Source: Streptomyces sp. B1I3
GTDB taxonomy: Bacteria > Actinomycetota > Actinomycetes > Streptomycetales > Streptomycetaceae
Length of the DNA stretch: 64,000 nucleotides
Direction: 5' to 3'
NCBI RefSeq assembly: GCF_030816615.1
Contig: NZ_JAUSYD010000001.1
Coordinates: 3,676,001-3,740,000, forward strand
Shown here: one piece after another, positions 16,051 through 24,176 of the stretch
Position numbering within the stretch: position 1 is the stretch's first letter
Layout of the letters: each line of letters starts with the position of its first letter
The notes under the pieces: model-generated
Seen by the model: the letters and a program-made list of their open reading frames with translations, nothing else
Database searches by the model: none
What the model was told of the DNA's origin: nothing
Position numbers and translations under genes: made by a program

Positions 16051-16305
16051 TCACCCTCCTGCGAACGGCGGGAGCACCTCGACCGTGCCGCCCTCGGCAA
16101 GCCGTACGGTCTCATGCCCGCGGGTCCCCACGGGGTTCCCGTCGACGAGGAACGAGCATCGGAGCAGGACGCGCGTCAGCTCACCGGGGTGCCGTTCGCG
16201 CACCCCGTCGAGTGCCTCGGCCAGCGTCCGGGCCGTGTACGGCTCCTCGGCGGTCCCTGCGGCGGCCTTAGCCGCGGCCCAGTAGCGGATCGTCCCCGCT
16301 GCCAT
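16051..16305 (-). CDS. MoaD/ThiS-family sulfur carrier protein
   Basis: The 84-residue protein has the ubiquitin-like beta-grasp pattern and ends in PPFAGG, the C-terminal Gly-Gly that is adenylated and thiocarboxylated in this family. The ATG at 16305 gives the usual family length. It could serve molybdopterin or another sulfur-transfer pathway. The rest of the moa genes are not in the window. Confidence 0.85.
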   Translation of the reverse strand: MAAGTIRYWAAAKAAAGTAEEPYTARTLAEALDGVRERHPGELTRVLLRCSFLVDGNPVGTRGHETVRLAEGGTVEVLPPFAGG

Positions 16306-16346
16306 GGCGGCACCCCTTTCGTCGTGCGTCAGCTGTCCATGATGAA

Positions 16347-17264
16347 TCACGCCGGAGCCGTCCAGTCGGCGATGCGCGTGAGCAGGGCGTCGTCCGCCGC
16401 GTTCTCGGCGTGGCCCATTCCCCGTTCGATCCAGAGCTCCGCGCCGCCCCCGGCGGCGGCCGCCAGCATCCGCGGATGGTCCAGGGGGAAGTACGGGTCC
16501 CGGTCGCCGTGCACGATCAGCAGCGGGGCGTCGATCAGGGGGGCCGCCTCGACCGGGGAGAGCGGGACGGGGTCCCAGTCCTCCCGGTGGATCCTGGTGC
16601 GGAAGCCGTACCAGCCGACGAGCCGGCCCGCGGGGCGGGTGACCACCCAGTGCAGGCGCCGCATCGGCGCCGTGCCCCGGTAGTACCAGCGGGCGGGGGC
16701 GCTCACCGCGACCACCGCGTCCGTATGCGCCCCTGCGCGCCTCTTGTGCGCCGCTGTGCGCCCGCCCACCCGTTCGGCCCCAGGAGCGGCGGAATCCTTT
16801 ACGGCGGTCTCCCGCACCTCTCGCTCCGTATACAGCGCGGCGTGCCGCAACACCACGGAGCCGCCCATCGAGAAGCCGACCGTAACGACACGCCGGTGCC
16901 CCAGCGACCGCGCCCAGGTGACCGCGGCGGCCAGATCCAGCACCTCCCGGTCGCCCACCGTCGACCGTCCGCCGGACCTCCCGTGACCCCTGAAGGAGAA
17001 CGTGATCACGGCCGCACGCTGGGCGAACACCGAAGCGGCCCGCTGCACGGCCGGCCGGTCGACGGAGCCGGTGAAACCGTGTGCGACGACCACGGCCGTC
17101 CGGTCGGCGACACCGCCGTCCCCGGGTGCGGAACCCGCCGTACACGGGGTGTACACCGCCTCGATCCGGACCCCGTCACCGGTCAGCAATGTGGTGCGGC
17201 GGGGGATCGGCGTGATCGAGGGAACAGAAGAACTCAGGAAACGACCCTCGGACACAGAACTCAT
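16347..17264 (-). CDS. alpha/beta hydrolase
   Basis: The 305-residue protein has the hydrolase triad: GFSMGG (nucleophile serine, about residue 131), HGDRDPYF (aspartate, about residue 258) and GMGHAENA (histidine, about residue 286), with an HGFTGS oxyanion loop near residue 64. The sequence resembles lysophospholipase/monoacylglycerol-lipase-like enzymes, but a specific substrate cannot be read. It is divergent from glnR, with a 300-bp intergenic region. Confidence 0.82.
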   Translation of the reverse strand: MSSVSEGRFLSSSVPSITPIPRRTTLLTGDGVRIEAVYTPCTAGSAPGDGGVADRTAVVVAHGFTGSVDRPAVQRAASVFAQRAAVITFSFRGHGRSGGRSTVGDREVLDLAAAVTWARSLGHRRVVTVGFSMGGSVVLRHAALYTEREVRETAVKDSAAPGAERVGGRTAAHKRRAGAHTDAVVAVSAPARWYYRGTAPMRRLHWVVTRPAGRLVGWYGFRTRIHREDWDPVPLSPVEAAPLIDAPLLIVHGDRDPYFPLDHPRMLAAAAGGGAELWIERGMGHAENAADDALLTRIADWTAPA

Positions 17265-17564
17265 GTGGGCTATTCTGCTGCGAAGAGGATCCGGGCAATG
17301 CAGCCCCCGGGTCCTTTTGTGCTTTCCGGGTGTTGTTACGGCGACGTTTCGACAACCTCAGCGGACCCTTGGACAGGGGGCCGCACCGTAAGAACCGTAT
17401 GACGGTCGCCGCAAGGTGAACGGCCGTACGGGAGTACGAAGTAGTGCCGCATACTCCCCCGGGTCCGACCCGGGAGTGCCCCTCTCGCAGGGAACGAGGA
17501 GGACCGACGTAATGGGCGAGCGAACCGTGCACGATCGACCGACGACCCAGGCAGGTGGGCGGCG
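17265..17564. other. 300-bp divergent intergenic region between the hydrolase gene and glnR
   Basis: I see no protein-coding frame or confident promoter. It contains GTTAC-6 nt-GTTTC at about 17336-17351, which resembles but does not match the GlnR box (GTnAC-6-GAAAC). A tgcgg/ccgca-type hairpin is weak. Confidence 0.3.
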
Positions 17565-18368
17565 ATGAGTTCACTGCTGCTTCTGACAAATGCCCTTCAA
17601 CCGTCGACGGAGGTGCTCCCCGCCCTCGGCCTTCTGCTGCACAGCGTGCGGGTCGCCCCCGCCGAGGGCCCCGCGCTCGTCGACACCCCCGGTGCCGACG
17701 TCATTCTCGTCGACGGCCGACGTGACCTTCCCCAGGTGCGGTCGCTCTGCCAGCTGCTGCGGTCCACCGGACCGGGCTGTCCGCTGATCCTCGTGGTCAC
17801 GGAGGGCGGCCTGGCGGCCGTCACCGCCGACTGGGGCATCGACGACGTCCTTCTGGACACGGCGGGCCCCGCCGAGGTCGAGGCCCGTCTGCGGCTGGCC
17901 ACCGGCCGCCAGCAGATCACCGCCGACGACTCCCCGATGGAGATCCGCAACGGCGACCTGTCGGTCGACGAGGCGACGTACAGCGCCAAGCTGAAGGGCC
18001 GGGTCCTCGACCTCACCTTCAAGGAGTTCGAACTGCTGAAATACCTCGCGCAGCACCCCGGCCGGGTCTTCACCCGCGCCCAGCTGCTGCAGGAGGTGTG
18101 GGGGTACGACTACTTCGGCGGCACCCGCACGGTCGACGTCCACGTACGGCGGCTGCGCGCCAAGCTCGGCCCCGAGCACGAGTCGCTGATCGGCACCGTC
18201 CGCAACGTCGGCTACCGCTTCGTCACCCCCGAGAAGGCGGAGCGCACGACCGACGAGACCAAGGCCAAGGCGGCGCCCAGGACGGCCGGGGAAGTCCACA
18301 CCCGTTCGGAGCAGTCCCCGGAGGCCGAGGCCACGGAAGAAGCCCCGGTCCGGCCTGCCAAGCGGTAG
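17565..18368 (+). CDS. glnR: GlnR, global nitrogen regulator (orphan OmpR-type)
   Basis: The 267-residue protein starts MSSLLLLTNALQPSTEVLPA, the characteristic start of Streptomyces GlnR. It has a degenerate receiver domain (residues 1-115) that in the literature is not phosphorylated, and a winged-helix effector domain (about 125-225) with LDLTFKEFELLKYLAQHPG and TRTVDVHVRRLRAKLG. GlnR binds GlnR boxes (GTnAC-N6-GAAAC) and controls glnA, amtB, nas and many other nitrogen genes. The C-terminal 40 residues are charged and variable. A LacI gene follows after 24 bp but has its own likely promoter. Confidence 0.95.
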   Translation: MSSLLLLTNALQPSTEVLPALGLLLHSVRVAPAEGPALVDTPGADVILVDGRRDLPQVRSLCQLLRSTGPGCPLILVVTEGGLAAVTADWGIDDVLLDTAGPAEVEARLRLATGRQQITADDSPMEIRNGDLSVDEATYSAKLKGRVLDLTFKEFELLKYLAQHPGRVFTRAQLLQEVWGYDYFGGTRTVDVHVRRLRAKLGPEHESLIGTVRNVGYRFVTPEKAERTTDETKAKAAPRTAGEVHTRSEQSPEAEATEEAPVRPAKR

Positions 18369-18379
18369 GTCGATCCGCG

Positions 18380-18385
18380 TAGACT
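18380..18385 (+). promoter_or_regulatory. -10 TAGACT of a leaderless promoter for the LacI gene
   Basis: The hexamer ends 7 nt before the GTG start at 18393, so the LacI regulator can be expressed independently of glnR. Confidence 0.5.
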
Positions 18386-18392
18386 GCCGCGC

Positions 18393-19436
18393 GTGGCCAA
18401 GGTGACGCGGGACGATGTGGCGAGACTGGCGGGGACCTCGACAGCGGTCGTCAGCTACGTCATCAACAACGGACCGAGGCCGGTTGCCCCGGCCACGCGC
18501 GAGCGGGTACTCGCCGCCATCAAGGAGCTGGGCTACCGGCCCGACCGGGTCGCCCAGGCAATGGCGTCACGACGCACCGATCTCATAGGAATGATCGTGC
18601 CGGACGCCCGGCAGCCGTTCTTCGCGGAGATGGCGCACGCGGTCGAACAGGCCGCGGCCGAGCGCGGGAAAATGGTGCTGGTCGGTAATTCCGATTACCG
18701 CGACGAGCGCGAGGTCCACTATCTGCGGGCCTTTCTCGGCATGCGTGTCTCCGGTCTGATCCTGGTCAGCCAGGGCCCCAGCGAACGGGCGGCGGCCGAG
18801 ATAGAGGCCTGGGACGCCCGTGTCGTCCTGCTGCACGAGCGCCCCGAGGCGATCGACGACGTCGCCGTCGTCACGGACGACATCGGCGGCGCCCAACTCG
18901 CCACCCGCCACCTGCTCGAGCACGGCAACGCCTACGTGGCCTGCCTCGGCGGCATGGAGTCGACCCCCGTGGTCGGTGACCCGGTCGCCGACCACATCGA
19001 GGGCTGGCGCCGCGCGATGCAGGAGGCGGGGCTGGCGACGGAGGGGCGGCTCTTCCACGCCCCGTACAACCGCTACGACGCCTACCAGGTGGCTCTCGGG
19101 CTGCTGGCCGGGCCCGACAGGCCCCCGGCGATCTTCTGCTCGACCGACGACCAGGCCATCGGGGTACTGCGGGCGGCACGCGAACTGCGTATCGACGTGC
19201 CCGGGGAGCTCGCGGTCGCGGGCTTCGACGACGTGAAGGAGGCGGGTCTGACCGATCCGCCGCTGACGACGGTCTTCTCGGACCGCCCGGCGATGGCCCG
19301 GGCGGCCGTCGACCTGGTCCTGGACGACTCGCTGCGGGTCTCGGGGTCGCGGCGCGAGCGCCTGAAGCAGTTCCCCTCCGCGCTGGTGGTGCGGCGGTCC
19401 TGCGGCTGCGGGGAGCCGACGGCTGCCGCCCGGTAG
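18393..19436 (+). CDS. LacI-family transcriptional regulator
   Basis: The 347-residue protein has a LacI helix-turn-helix at residues 4-24 (VTRDDVARLAGTSTAVVSYVIN), a hinge helix, and a periplasmic-binding-protein-like effector domain (residues 60-335). It ends with a CGCGEP motif. A GTG start is used. It sits between glnR and the protease operon on the same strand. The ligand cannot be read, though sugar or nucleoside ligands are usual for the family. Confidence 0.85.
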   Translation: MAKVTRDDVARLAGTSTAVVSYVINNGPRPVAPATRERVLAAIKELGYRPDRVAQAMASRRTDLIGMIVPDARQPFFAEMAHAVEQAAAERGKMVLVGNSDYRDEREVHYLRAFLGMRVSGLILVSQGPSERAAAEIEAWDARVVLLHERPEAIDDVAVVTDDIGGAQLATRHLLEHGNAYVACLGGMESTPVVGDPVADHIEGWRRAMQEAGLATEGRLFHAPYNRYDAYQVALGLLAGPDRPPAIFCSTDDQAIGVLRAARELRIDVPGELAVAGFDDVKEAGLTDPPLTTVFSDRPAMARAAVDLVLDDSLRVSGSRRERLKQFPSALVVRRSCGCGEPTAAAR

Positions 19437-19573
19437 CGGCACGGCAGCTTCCGTACCCCGGCGAGTGCGCTTAACTACGCCGGCGAGCATGCTTCCGTAC
19501 GCCGGCCCACACGCATTCGTGGCACCGGCACGGCACGCTTCCTTATATCGGGCATACGCGGTTCTGCCGGGCT

Positions 19574-19606
19574 TCTCAGGACGCACTCAGGCTGCTCTCA
19601 TGTTCG
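19574..19606 (+). promoter_or_regulatory. three 11-bp direct repeats upstream of the protease operon
   Basis: TCTCAGGACGC, ACTCAGGCTGC and TCTCATGTTCG run head to tail with an exact 11-bp period, ending 18 bp before the protease start. Eleven-base direct repeats are the usual target form of OmpR-family response regulators, one of which is encoded 1.4 kb downstream in the same gene group. Confidence 0.5.
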
Positions 19607-19624
19607 CTGGCCACTCTCGTAGAC

Positions 19625-20701
19625 ATGACCGACAGCCACCGCCCGAGCGGCGAGTACCCGATGTACCCCTCGTACGGCAACGGCGAGGCGGCCTACCCGC
19701 CGCCGCCCGCGTACGACCCCGGCCCGCAGCACGCAGCGCCCGGCGTCCACGCCTGGCCCGCCCCGGAACCCGTAGGGACCGCACCGGCGGGCGCCCCGGC
19801 TCCCGAACGCCGGGTCAAGCGGCCCCTGGCCCTGCTGGCAGCCGTGGCGATCGCCGCGGCGGCGGTGGGCGGCGGCACCGCCACCCTCATCGGCGAGCTC
19901 GCCGGAGCTGGCTCGAACAGCACCGTCTCCACCGGTGTCGTCAACGGCACCACCGTCTCGCAGAGCAGCGCGGGCACGGTGTCCGGTGTCGCGGCGGCCG
20001 TGTCACCGGCGATCGTCGAGATCAGCGCGAGCTCCTCGGCCGGCGACGCCACCGGTTCCGGTGTCGTCATCACGTCGGACGGCGAGATCGTCACCAACAA
20101 CCACGTCATCTCCGGCGCCTCCCAGATCAAGGTGGCCCTCAGCACCGGCAAGTCGTACACCGCCGACGTCGTCGGCACGGACGCCGACAAGGACCTGGCT
20201 CTCATCAAGCTCCAGGGCGCGAGCGGGCTCAAGACGGCCACGCTCGGCGACTCCTCATCGGTCAAGGTCGGCGACGAGGTCGTGGCGATCGGCTCCCCCG
20301 AAGGCCTCACCGGCACGGTCACCAGTGGCATCGTCTCCGCGCTGGACCGCGACGTCACGGTCGCCAAGGACGACGAGCAGGAACAGCAGCAGCAACAGCA
20401 GCAGGGCGGCGGGAACTGGCCGTTCGAGTTCGGCGGGCAGCAGTTCAACGGCGACACCGGTACGTCCAAGACCACGTACAAGGCCATCCAGACCGACGCC
20501 TCGCTCAATCCGGGCAACTCCGGTGGCGCGCTCATCAACATGAAGGGACAGATCATCGGCATCAACTCCGCGATGTACTCGCCCAGTTCGGCCAGCACCT
20601 CCGGAAGCTCGGCGGCAGGCAGCGTGGGCCTCGGCTTCGCCATCCCGGTCGACACCGTCAAGGCCGACCTGGACGCCCTGCGCGCCGGCGACGGCTCCTG
20701 A
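19625..20701 (+). CDS. membrane-anchored HtrA-like serine protease without PDZ domain
   Basis: The 358-residue protein has a proline-rich cytoplasmic N-terminus, one transmembrane helix at about 65-92 (PLALLAAVAIAAAAVGGGTAT) and an extracytoplasmic trypsin-like domain. The catalytic triad is visible: His in TNNHVIS (about 159), Asp in DKDLALI (about 189), and Ser in GNSGGAL (about 300). A glutamine run (eight Q in EQEQQQQQQQQ, from 20387) interrupts the domain. No PDZ domain follows, unlike DegP. It is followed by a small ORF and by a two-component system and probably contributes to envelope stress response. Confidence 0.87.
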   Translation: MTDSHRPSGEYPMYPSYGNGEAAYPPPPAYDPGPQHAAPGVHAWPAPEPVGTAPAGAPAPERRVKRPLALLAAVAIAAAAVGGGTATLIGELAGAGSNSTVSTGVVNGTTVSQSSAGTVSGVAAAVSPAIVEISASSSAGDATGSGVVITSDGEIVTNNHVISGASQIKVALSTGKSYTADVVGTDADKDLALIKLQGASGLKTATLGDSSSVKVGDEVVAIGSPEGLTGTVTSGIVSALDRDVTVAKDDEQEQQQQQQQGGGNWPFEFGGQQFNGDTGTSKTTYKAIQTDASLNPGNSGGALINMKGQIIGINSAMYSPSSASTSGSSAAGSVGLGFAIPVDTVKADLDALRAGDGS

Positions 20702-20714
20702 CGAGGAGGCACCG

Positions 20715-20888
20715 ATGACCAGCAGCACCGACGCCGGCCCGTCCGGCCTGGCCCTTCCCCTCGGCCTGGCCGCCGAACCGGCCGCCTCGGCTCAGGCCCC
20801 GGTCGTTCCCCGCCCGGCCGAGGTCCGCACCGGCGCCGGCCGCCGGCGCCGTGCCGCGCGACGCCGCGCGGCGGCCGTGCGAGGCTGA
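20715..20888 (+). CDS. 57-residue basic peptide between protease and response regulator
   Basis: A strong RBS (gaggagg) is followed by an ATG at 20715, 13 bp after the protease stop. The product is alanine/proline-rich in the first 35 residues and ends in an arginine-rich tail (GAGRRRRAARRRAAAVRG). It is in the same orientation as its neighbours. Whether it is functional or only a translated spacer cannot be decided from sequence. Confidence 0.55.
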   Translation: MTSSTDAGPSGLALPLGLAAEPAASAQAPVVPRPAEVRTGAGRRRRAARRRAAAVRG

Positions 20889-20965
20889 GACCCCGGACAC
20901 CCCCGCAGCCCCATGCCCGGACCGGACACAGGACCGGGCACGAGACGGAAGAGGACGACGTAGCG

Positions 20966-21697
20966 ATGAGCCCCGCCGAAGACGATCCCCAGCGCGTCCT
21001 GATCGTCGACGACGAGCCCGCCGTGCGCGAGGCCCTGCAGCGCAGCCTCGCCTTCGAGGGATACGGCACCCAGGTAGCCGTGGACGGCTACGACGCCCTC
21101 ACCAAGGCCGAGTCGTACGCCCCCGACCTCATCGTCCTGGACATCCAGATGCCCCGCATGGACGGCCTCACCGCCGCCCGGCGCATCCGGTCCACCGGCT
21201 CCACCACGCCCATCCTGATGCTCACCGCCCGCGACACGGTCGGCGACCGGGTCACCGGCCTGGACGCCGGCGCCGACGACTACCTCGTCAAGCCCTTCGA
21301 GCTGGACGAGCTCTTCGCCCGCATCCGGGCCCTGCTCCGCCGCAGCTCGTACACGGTCACGGCGGGCGGCGGCGCCCCCGACGACGACGTGCTCTCCTTC
21401 GCCGACCTCCGCATGGACCTGAACACCCGCGAGGTCACCCGCGGCACCCGCCGGGTCGAACTGACCCGCACCGAATACACGCTGCTGGAGATGTTCCTGG
21501 CCCACCCCCGGCAGGTCCTGACCCGCGAACAGATCCTCAAGGCCGTCTGGGGCTTCGACTTCGAACCCAGCTCCAACTCCCTGGACGTGTACGTGATGTA
21601 CCTGCGCCGCAAGACGGAAGCCGGCGGCGAGCCGCGCCTCGTCCACACGGTGCGGGGCGTCGGGTACGCGCTGCGTTCCGGCGGCGGTGAGGGGTGA
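20966..21697 (+). CDS. OmpR/PhoB-type response regulator (MprA-like)
   Basis: The 243-residue protein has a receiver domain (residues 8-122) with acidic pocket D15-D16, phosphoacceptor D59 in IVLDIQMP, and K109 in YLVKPF. A winged helix (about 140-240) ends in VHTVRGVGYALRSGGG. It overlaps the kinase gene by 4 nt (21694-21697). The pair and the protease resemble the mycobacterial MprAB-PepD arrangement, which handles envelope stress. Confidence 0.9.
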   Translation: MSPAEDDPQRVLIVDDEPAVREALQRSLAFEGYGTQVAVDGYDALTKAESYAPDLIVLDIQMPRMDGLTAARRIRSTGSTTPILMLTARDTVGDRVTGLDAGADDYLVKPFELDELFARIRALLRRSSYTVTAGGGAPDDDVLSFADLRMDLNTREVTRGTRRVELTRTEYTLLEMFLAHPRQVLTREQILKAVWGFDFEPSSNSLDVYVMYLRRKTEAGGEPRLVHTVRGVGYALRSGGGEG

Positions 21698-23106
21698 GCG
21701 GACTGCCCCGCCGGCTCCGCGCCCTGCCGCTGCGCTCACGGCTGGCGCTGCTGGTCGCCATGGCCGTGGCCGTCGCGGTCGCTGCGGTCGCTGCGGCCTG
21801 CTGGTTCGTGACGCGCGAGCAGCTGGACGGCCGGCTGGACAGCTCCCTGCGCAACTCCCCCCAGGCCGACAGGTCCCTGGTGGAGAACCTGCTCGCCAAC
21901 TGCCGGGGGACCGGCCGCGAACCGGTGCGGTCCCCCGGTTCGTACGCCCTCCAGATCATCGACGCCTCCGGCAAGGTCTGCGAGGCACCCGGCTCCACCC
22001 CCATCGGCCCGACGGACGCCGACCTGGCCGTGGCCGCCGGGGACCGCCGCGACGCCCTGCACTCCGCCACCGACACGGACGGCGAGAAGATGCGGGTCTT
22101 CACCTACGGCCTGGAACTGCGTCCCTCCGGTGAGATCTACGCCGTGTCCGTCGCCCGGCCGGAGAGCGAGGTCACCGCCCCGCTCTCCACACTCGCCTGG
22201 GTGCTGTTCCTCGTCTCCGGCATCGGCGTCCTCGGCGCGGGTGCCGCCGGGTTGTGGGTCGCCCGCACCGGCCTGCAGCCGGTCGACGAACTCGCCCTCA
22301 CCGTCGAGCACGTCGCCCGCACCGAGGACCTGACGATCCGGATCCCGGCCGAGGGCGACGACGAGATCGCCCGGCTCTCCCGCTCCTTCAACTCCATGAC
22401 CAGCTCCCTGGCCACCTCACGCGACCGCCAGTCGCAGCTCATCGCGGACGCCGGCCACGAGCTGCGCACGCCGCTCACCTCGCTCCGTACGAACATCGAG
22501 CTGCTCGCCCGCAGCGACGACACGGGCCGGGCCATCCCACCCGACGACCGCAAGGCGCTGATGGCCTCCGTCAAGGCCCAGATGACCGAGCTCGCCGCCC
22601 TCATCGGCGATCTCCAGGAGCTCTCCCGCCCCGATGCCGCCCAGCCCGGTCCCCTGCAGGTGGTCGCCCTGCACGACGTCACCCGTACCGCCCTGCGACG
22701 GGCCCGGCTGCGCGGCCCCGAGCTGACCGTCACCGCCGACCTGGCCCCCTGGTACGTCCGGGCCGAACCGGCGGCGCTGGAGCGGGCGGTCGTCAACGTC
22801 CTGGACAACGCGGTGAAGTTCAGCCCGCCCGGCGGGACGGTCGACGTCGTGCTGCACCGGGGCGAGCTGACCGTGCGCGACCACGGCCCCGGCATCCCGG
22901 CCGAGGAACTCCCGCACGTTTTCGAACGCTTCTGGCGCTCCCCATCGGCCCGCCAGCTCCCCGGTTCCGGCCTCGGCCTGTCCATCGTGGCCCGCACGAT
23001 CCAGCAGGCGGGCGGTGAGGTCACGCTGCGGCCGGTGGAGCAGGGCGAGGGAACGGTGGCGTCCATCCGCCTCCCGGGAGCACCCCAGCCGCCCCCGGAG
23101 CTGTGA
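21694..23106 (+). CDS. sensor histidine kinase (MprB-like)
   Basis: The 470-residue protein has two transmembrane helices (about residues 16-40 and 158-190) around a short extracytoplasmic domain. A HAMP domain follows (GLQPVDELALTVEHVARTEDL), then the phosphoacceptor H255 in the H-box DAGHELRTPLTS, and N/G boxes (LDNAVKFSPPGG, DHGPGIP, GSGLGLSIV). Translation is coupled to the response regulator by the GTGA overlap. It is the cognate kinase of the upstream regulator. The stimulus is not evident, but the nearby protease suggests misfolded envelope protein. Confidence 0.9.
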   Translation: MSGLPRRLRALPLRSRLALLVAMAVAVAVAAVAAACWFVTREQLDGRLDSSLRNSPQADRSLVENLLANCRGTGREPVRSPGSYALQIIDASGKVCEAPGSTPIGPTDADLAVAAGDRRDALHSATDTDGEKMRVFTYGLELRPSGEIYAVSVARPESEVTAPLSTLAWVLFLVSGIGVLGAGAAGLWVARTGLQPVDELALTVEHVARTEDLTIRIPAEGDDEIARLSRSFNSMTSSLATSRDRQSQLIADAGHELRTPLTSLRTNIELLARSDDTGRAIPPDDRKALMASVKAQMTELAALIGDLQELSRPDAAQPGPLQVVALHDVTRTALRRARLRGPELTVTADLAPWYVRAEPAALERAVVNVLDNAVKFSPPGGTVDVVLHRGELTVRDHGPGIPAEELPHVFERFWRSPSARQLPGSGLGLSIVARTIQQAGGEVTLRPVEQGEGTVASIRLPGAPQPPPEL

Positions 23107-23122
23107 AGGGCGTCCTTCCCCC

Positions 23123-24019
23123 TCACACCGCCGGATTGTGCCGGATCAGTGACTCGACCAGCCCGGAGCGCGTGGCCGGATAGTCCAGGGGGACGATGCC
23201 GAGCCCTGTCCGGCCCGCCGCCCAGGCCCCGTCCAGGAAGGAGTGGACCTGGGGGTTGAGCCGGTCGGCATTCCACCGGGGCGGCATCAGCGCGGCAGTG
23301 GACACGTAGTTCATGAACAGCTTGCCCGGTTGCTCGGCCGCCCTGCGGAACTGCGCTTCTATCTTTGGGTACTTGGCGAACGGCTCGGCCATGTAGTCGT
23401 CCTGGATGTCGAACACCTGGGGGTCGGCGTACCGGACCCCTGGCAGGCCCCCGTTGTCGGCGAGCAGCACGACCTTGCCGCGGGCTCCGCCCAAGCCGGG
23501 CAGTGTGGGTTCGAGGTGGAAGAGGGACCGCCAGCCCTTGGTGTCGAGGTAGAGGTCGAAGATCCGGCGGAAGGCGGAGTCGCTCTCCTCGGAGTACTCC
23601 TGCTTGACCCGCATCAGCACCGTCTCGCTCGGCCGGGCCGCCAGGAAGTCCCGGCAGGCGATCAGGACGTCGCCGAACATCAGGTTCTGGAACGAGGCCC
23701 CGTGATGGATCGCGAAGGAGTCGCCGGTGATCCGGCACCGCACGTCGAGGAAGCGGATGCCGCTGTTCAGCTGCTCCGCGATCGTGGTGTTCTGGCACTC
23801 GGTCCAGGGGCCGCCGAATCGGGCACCGGAGTTGTGCGAGCCCGGGATCGTCAGGCGGTGCAGCCCGGTCGTGCCGGGGATCGCGCCCATCCAGTCCTGC
23901 GGCGTGCGGCGGGCCGTACGCGGGGCGGCGACGGCGTGGCCGGCGCCGGCGAGGGCGGTGGCGGAGACGGCGAAGGCGCCGGCGAGGAAGTGACGACGCG
24001 TTCCGGTGTACGGGCTCAT
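23123..24019 (-). CDS. secreted phosphatidylinositol-specific phospholipase C
   Basis: The 298-residue protein has a twin-arginine-type signal (TGTRRHFLAGAFAVSATALA, residues 5-24). The PI-PLC X-domain catalytic motifs are LTIPGSHNSG (residues 57-66) and FAIHHGASF (residues 101-109), whose histidines perform acid/base catalysis, with R/D residues in DVRCRIT. The reaction releases inositol 1,2-cyclic phosphate from phosphatidylinositol. It is convergent with the kinase gene, so it is not part of that operon. At 298 residues it is typical of bacterial PI-PLCs. Confidence 0.88.
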   Translation of the reverse strand: MSPYTGTRRHFLAGAFAVSATALAGAGHAVAAPRTARRTPQDWMGAIPGTTGLHRLTIPGSHNSGARFGGPWTECQNTTIAEQLNSGIRFLDVRCRITGDSFAIHHGASFQNLMFGDVLIACRDFLAARPSETVLMRVKQEYSEESDSAFRRIFDLYLDTKGWRSLFHLEPTLPGLGGARGKVVLLADNGGLPGVRYADPQVFDIQDDYMAEPFAKYPKIEAQFRRAAEQPGKLFMNYVSTAALMPPRWNADRLNPQVHSFLDGAWAAGRTGLGIVPLDYPATRSGLVESLIRHNPAV

Positions 24020-24119
24020 GCGGGGGTGCCTCCGGCGGCTGTGGGGGGATCAGCCCTCCGAGTGTGGCCGGTACACGTCATCCTGGACAGAGGGCCGCGC
24101 CCCGGCGGCCGGAAGCAGT

Positions 24120-24157
24120 GGTGGGGGCGGCGGGCCCTCCGGCCCGCCGCCCCCACC
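24120..24157 (-). terminator. terminator of the 5'-nucleotidase gene
   Basis: Seventeen-base perfect arms with a CTCC loop (left arm GGTGGGGGCGGCGGGCC) lie 20 bp downstream of the stop codon at 24177. Confidence 0.8.
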
Positions 24158-24176
24158 GGTTCCCCGCGTGGGGACG

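Noticed and set aside
17336..17351. GlnR-box-like GTTAC-6 nt-GTTTC before glnR
   Set aside because: The second half should be GAAAC; the orientation is wrong for a proper box.
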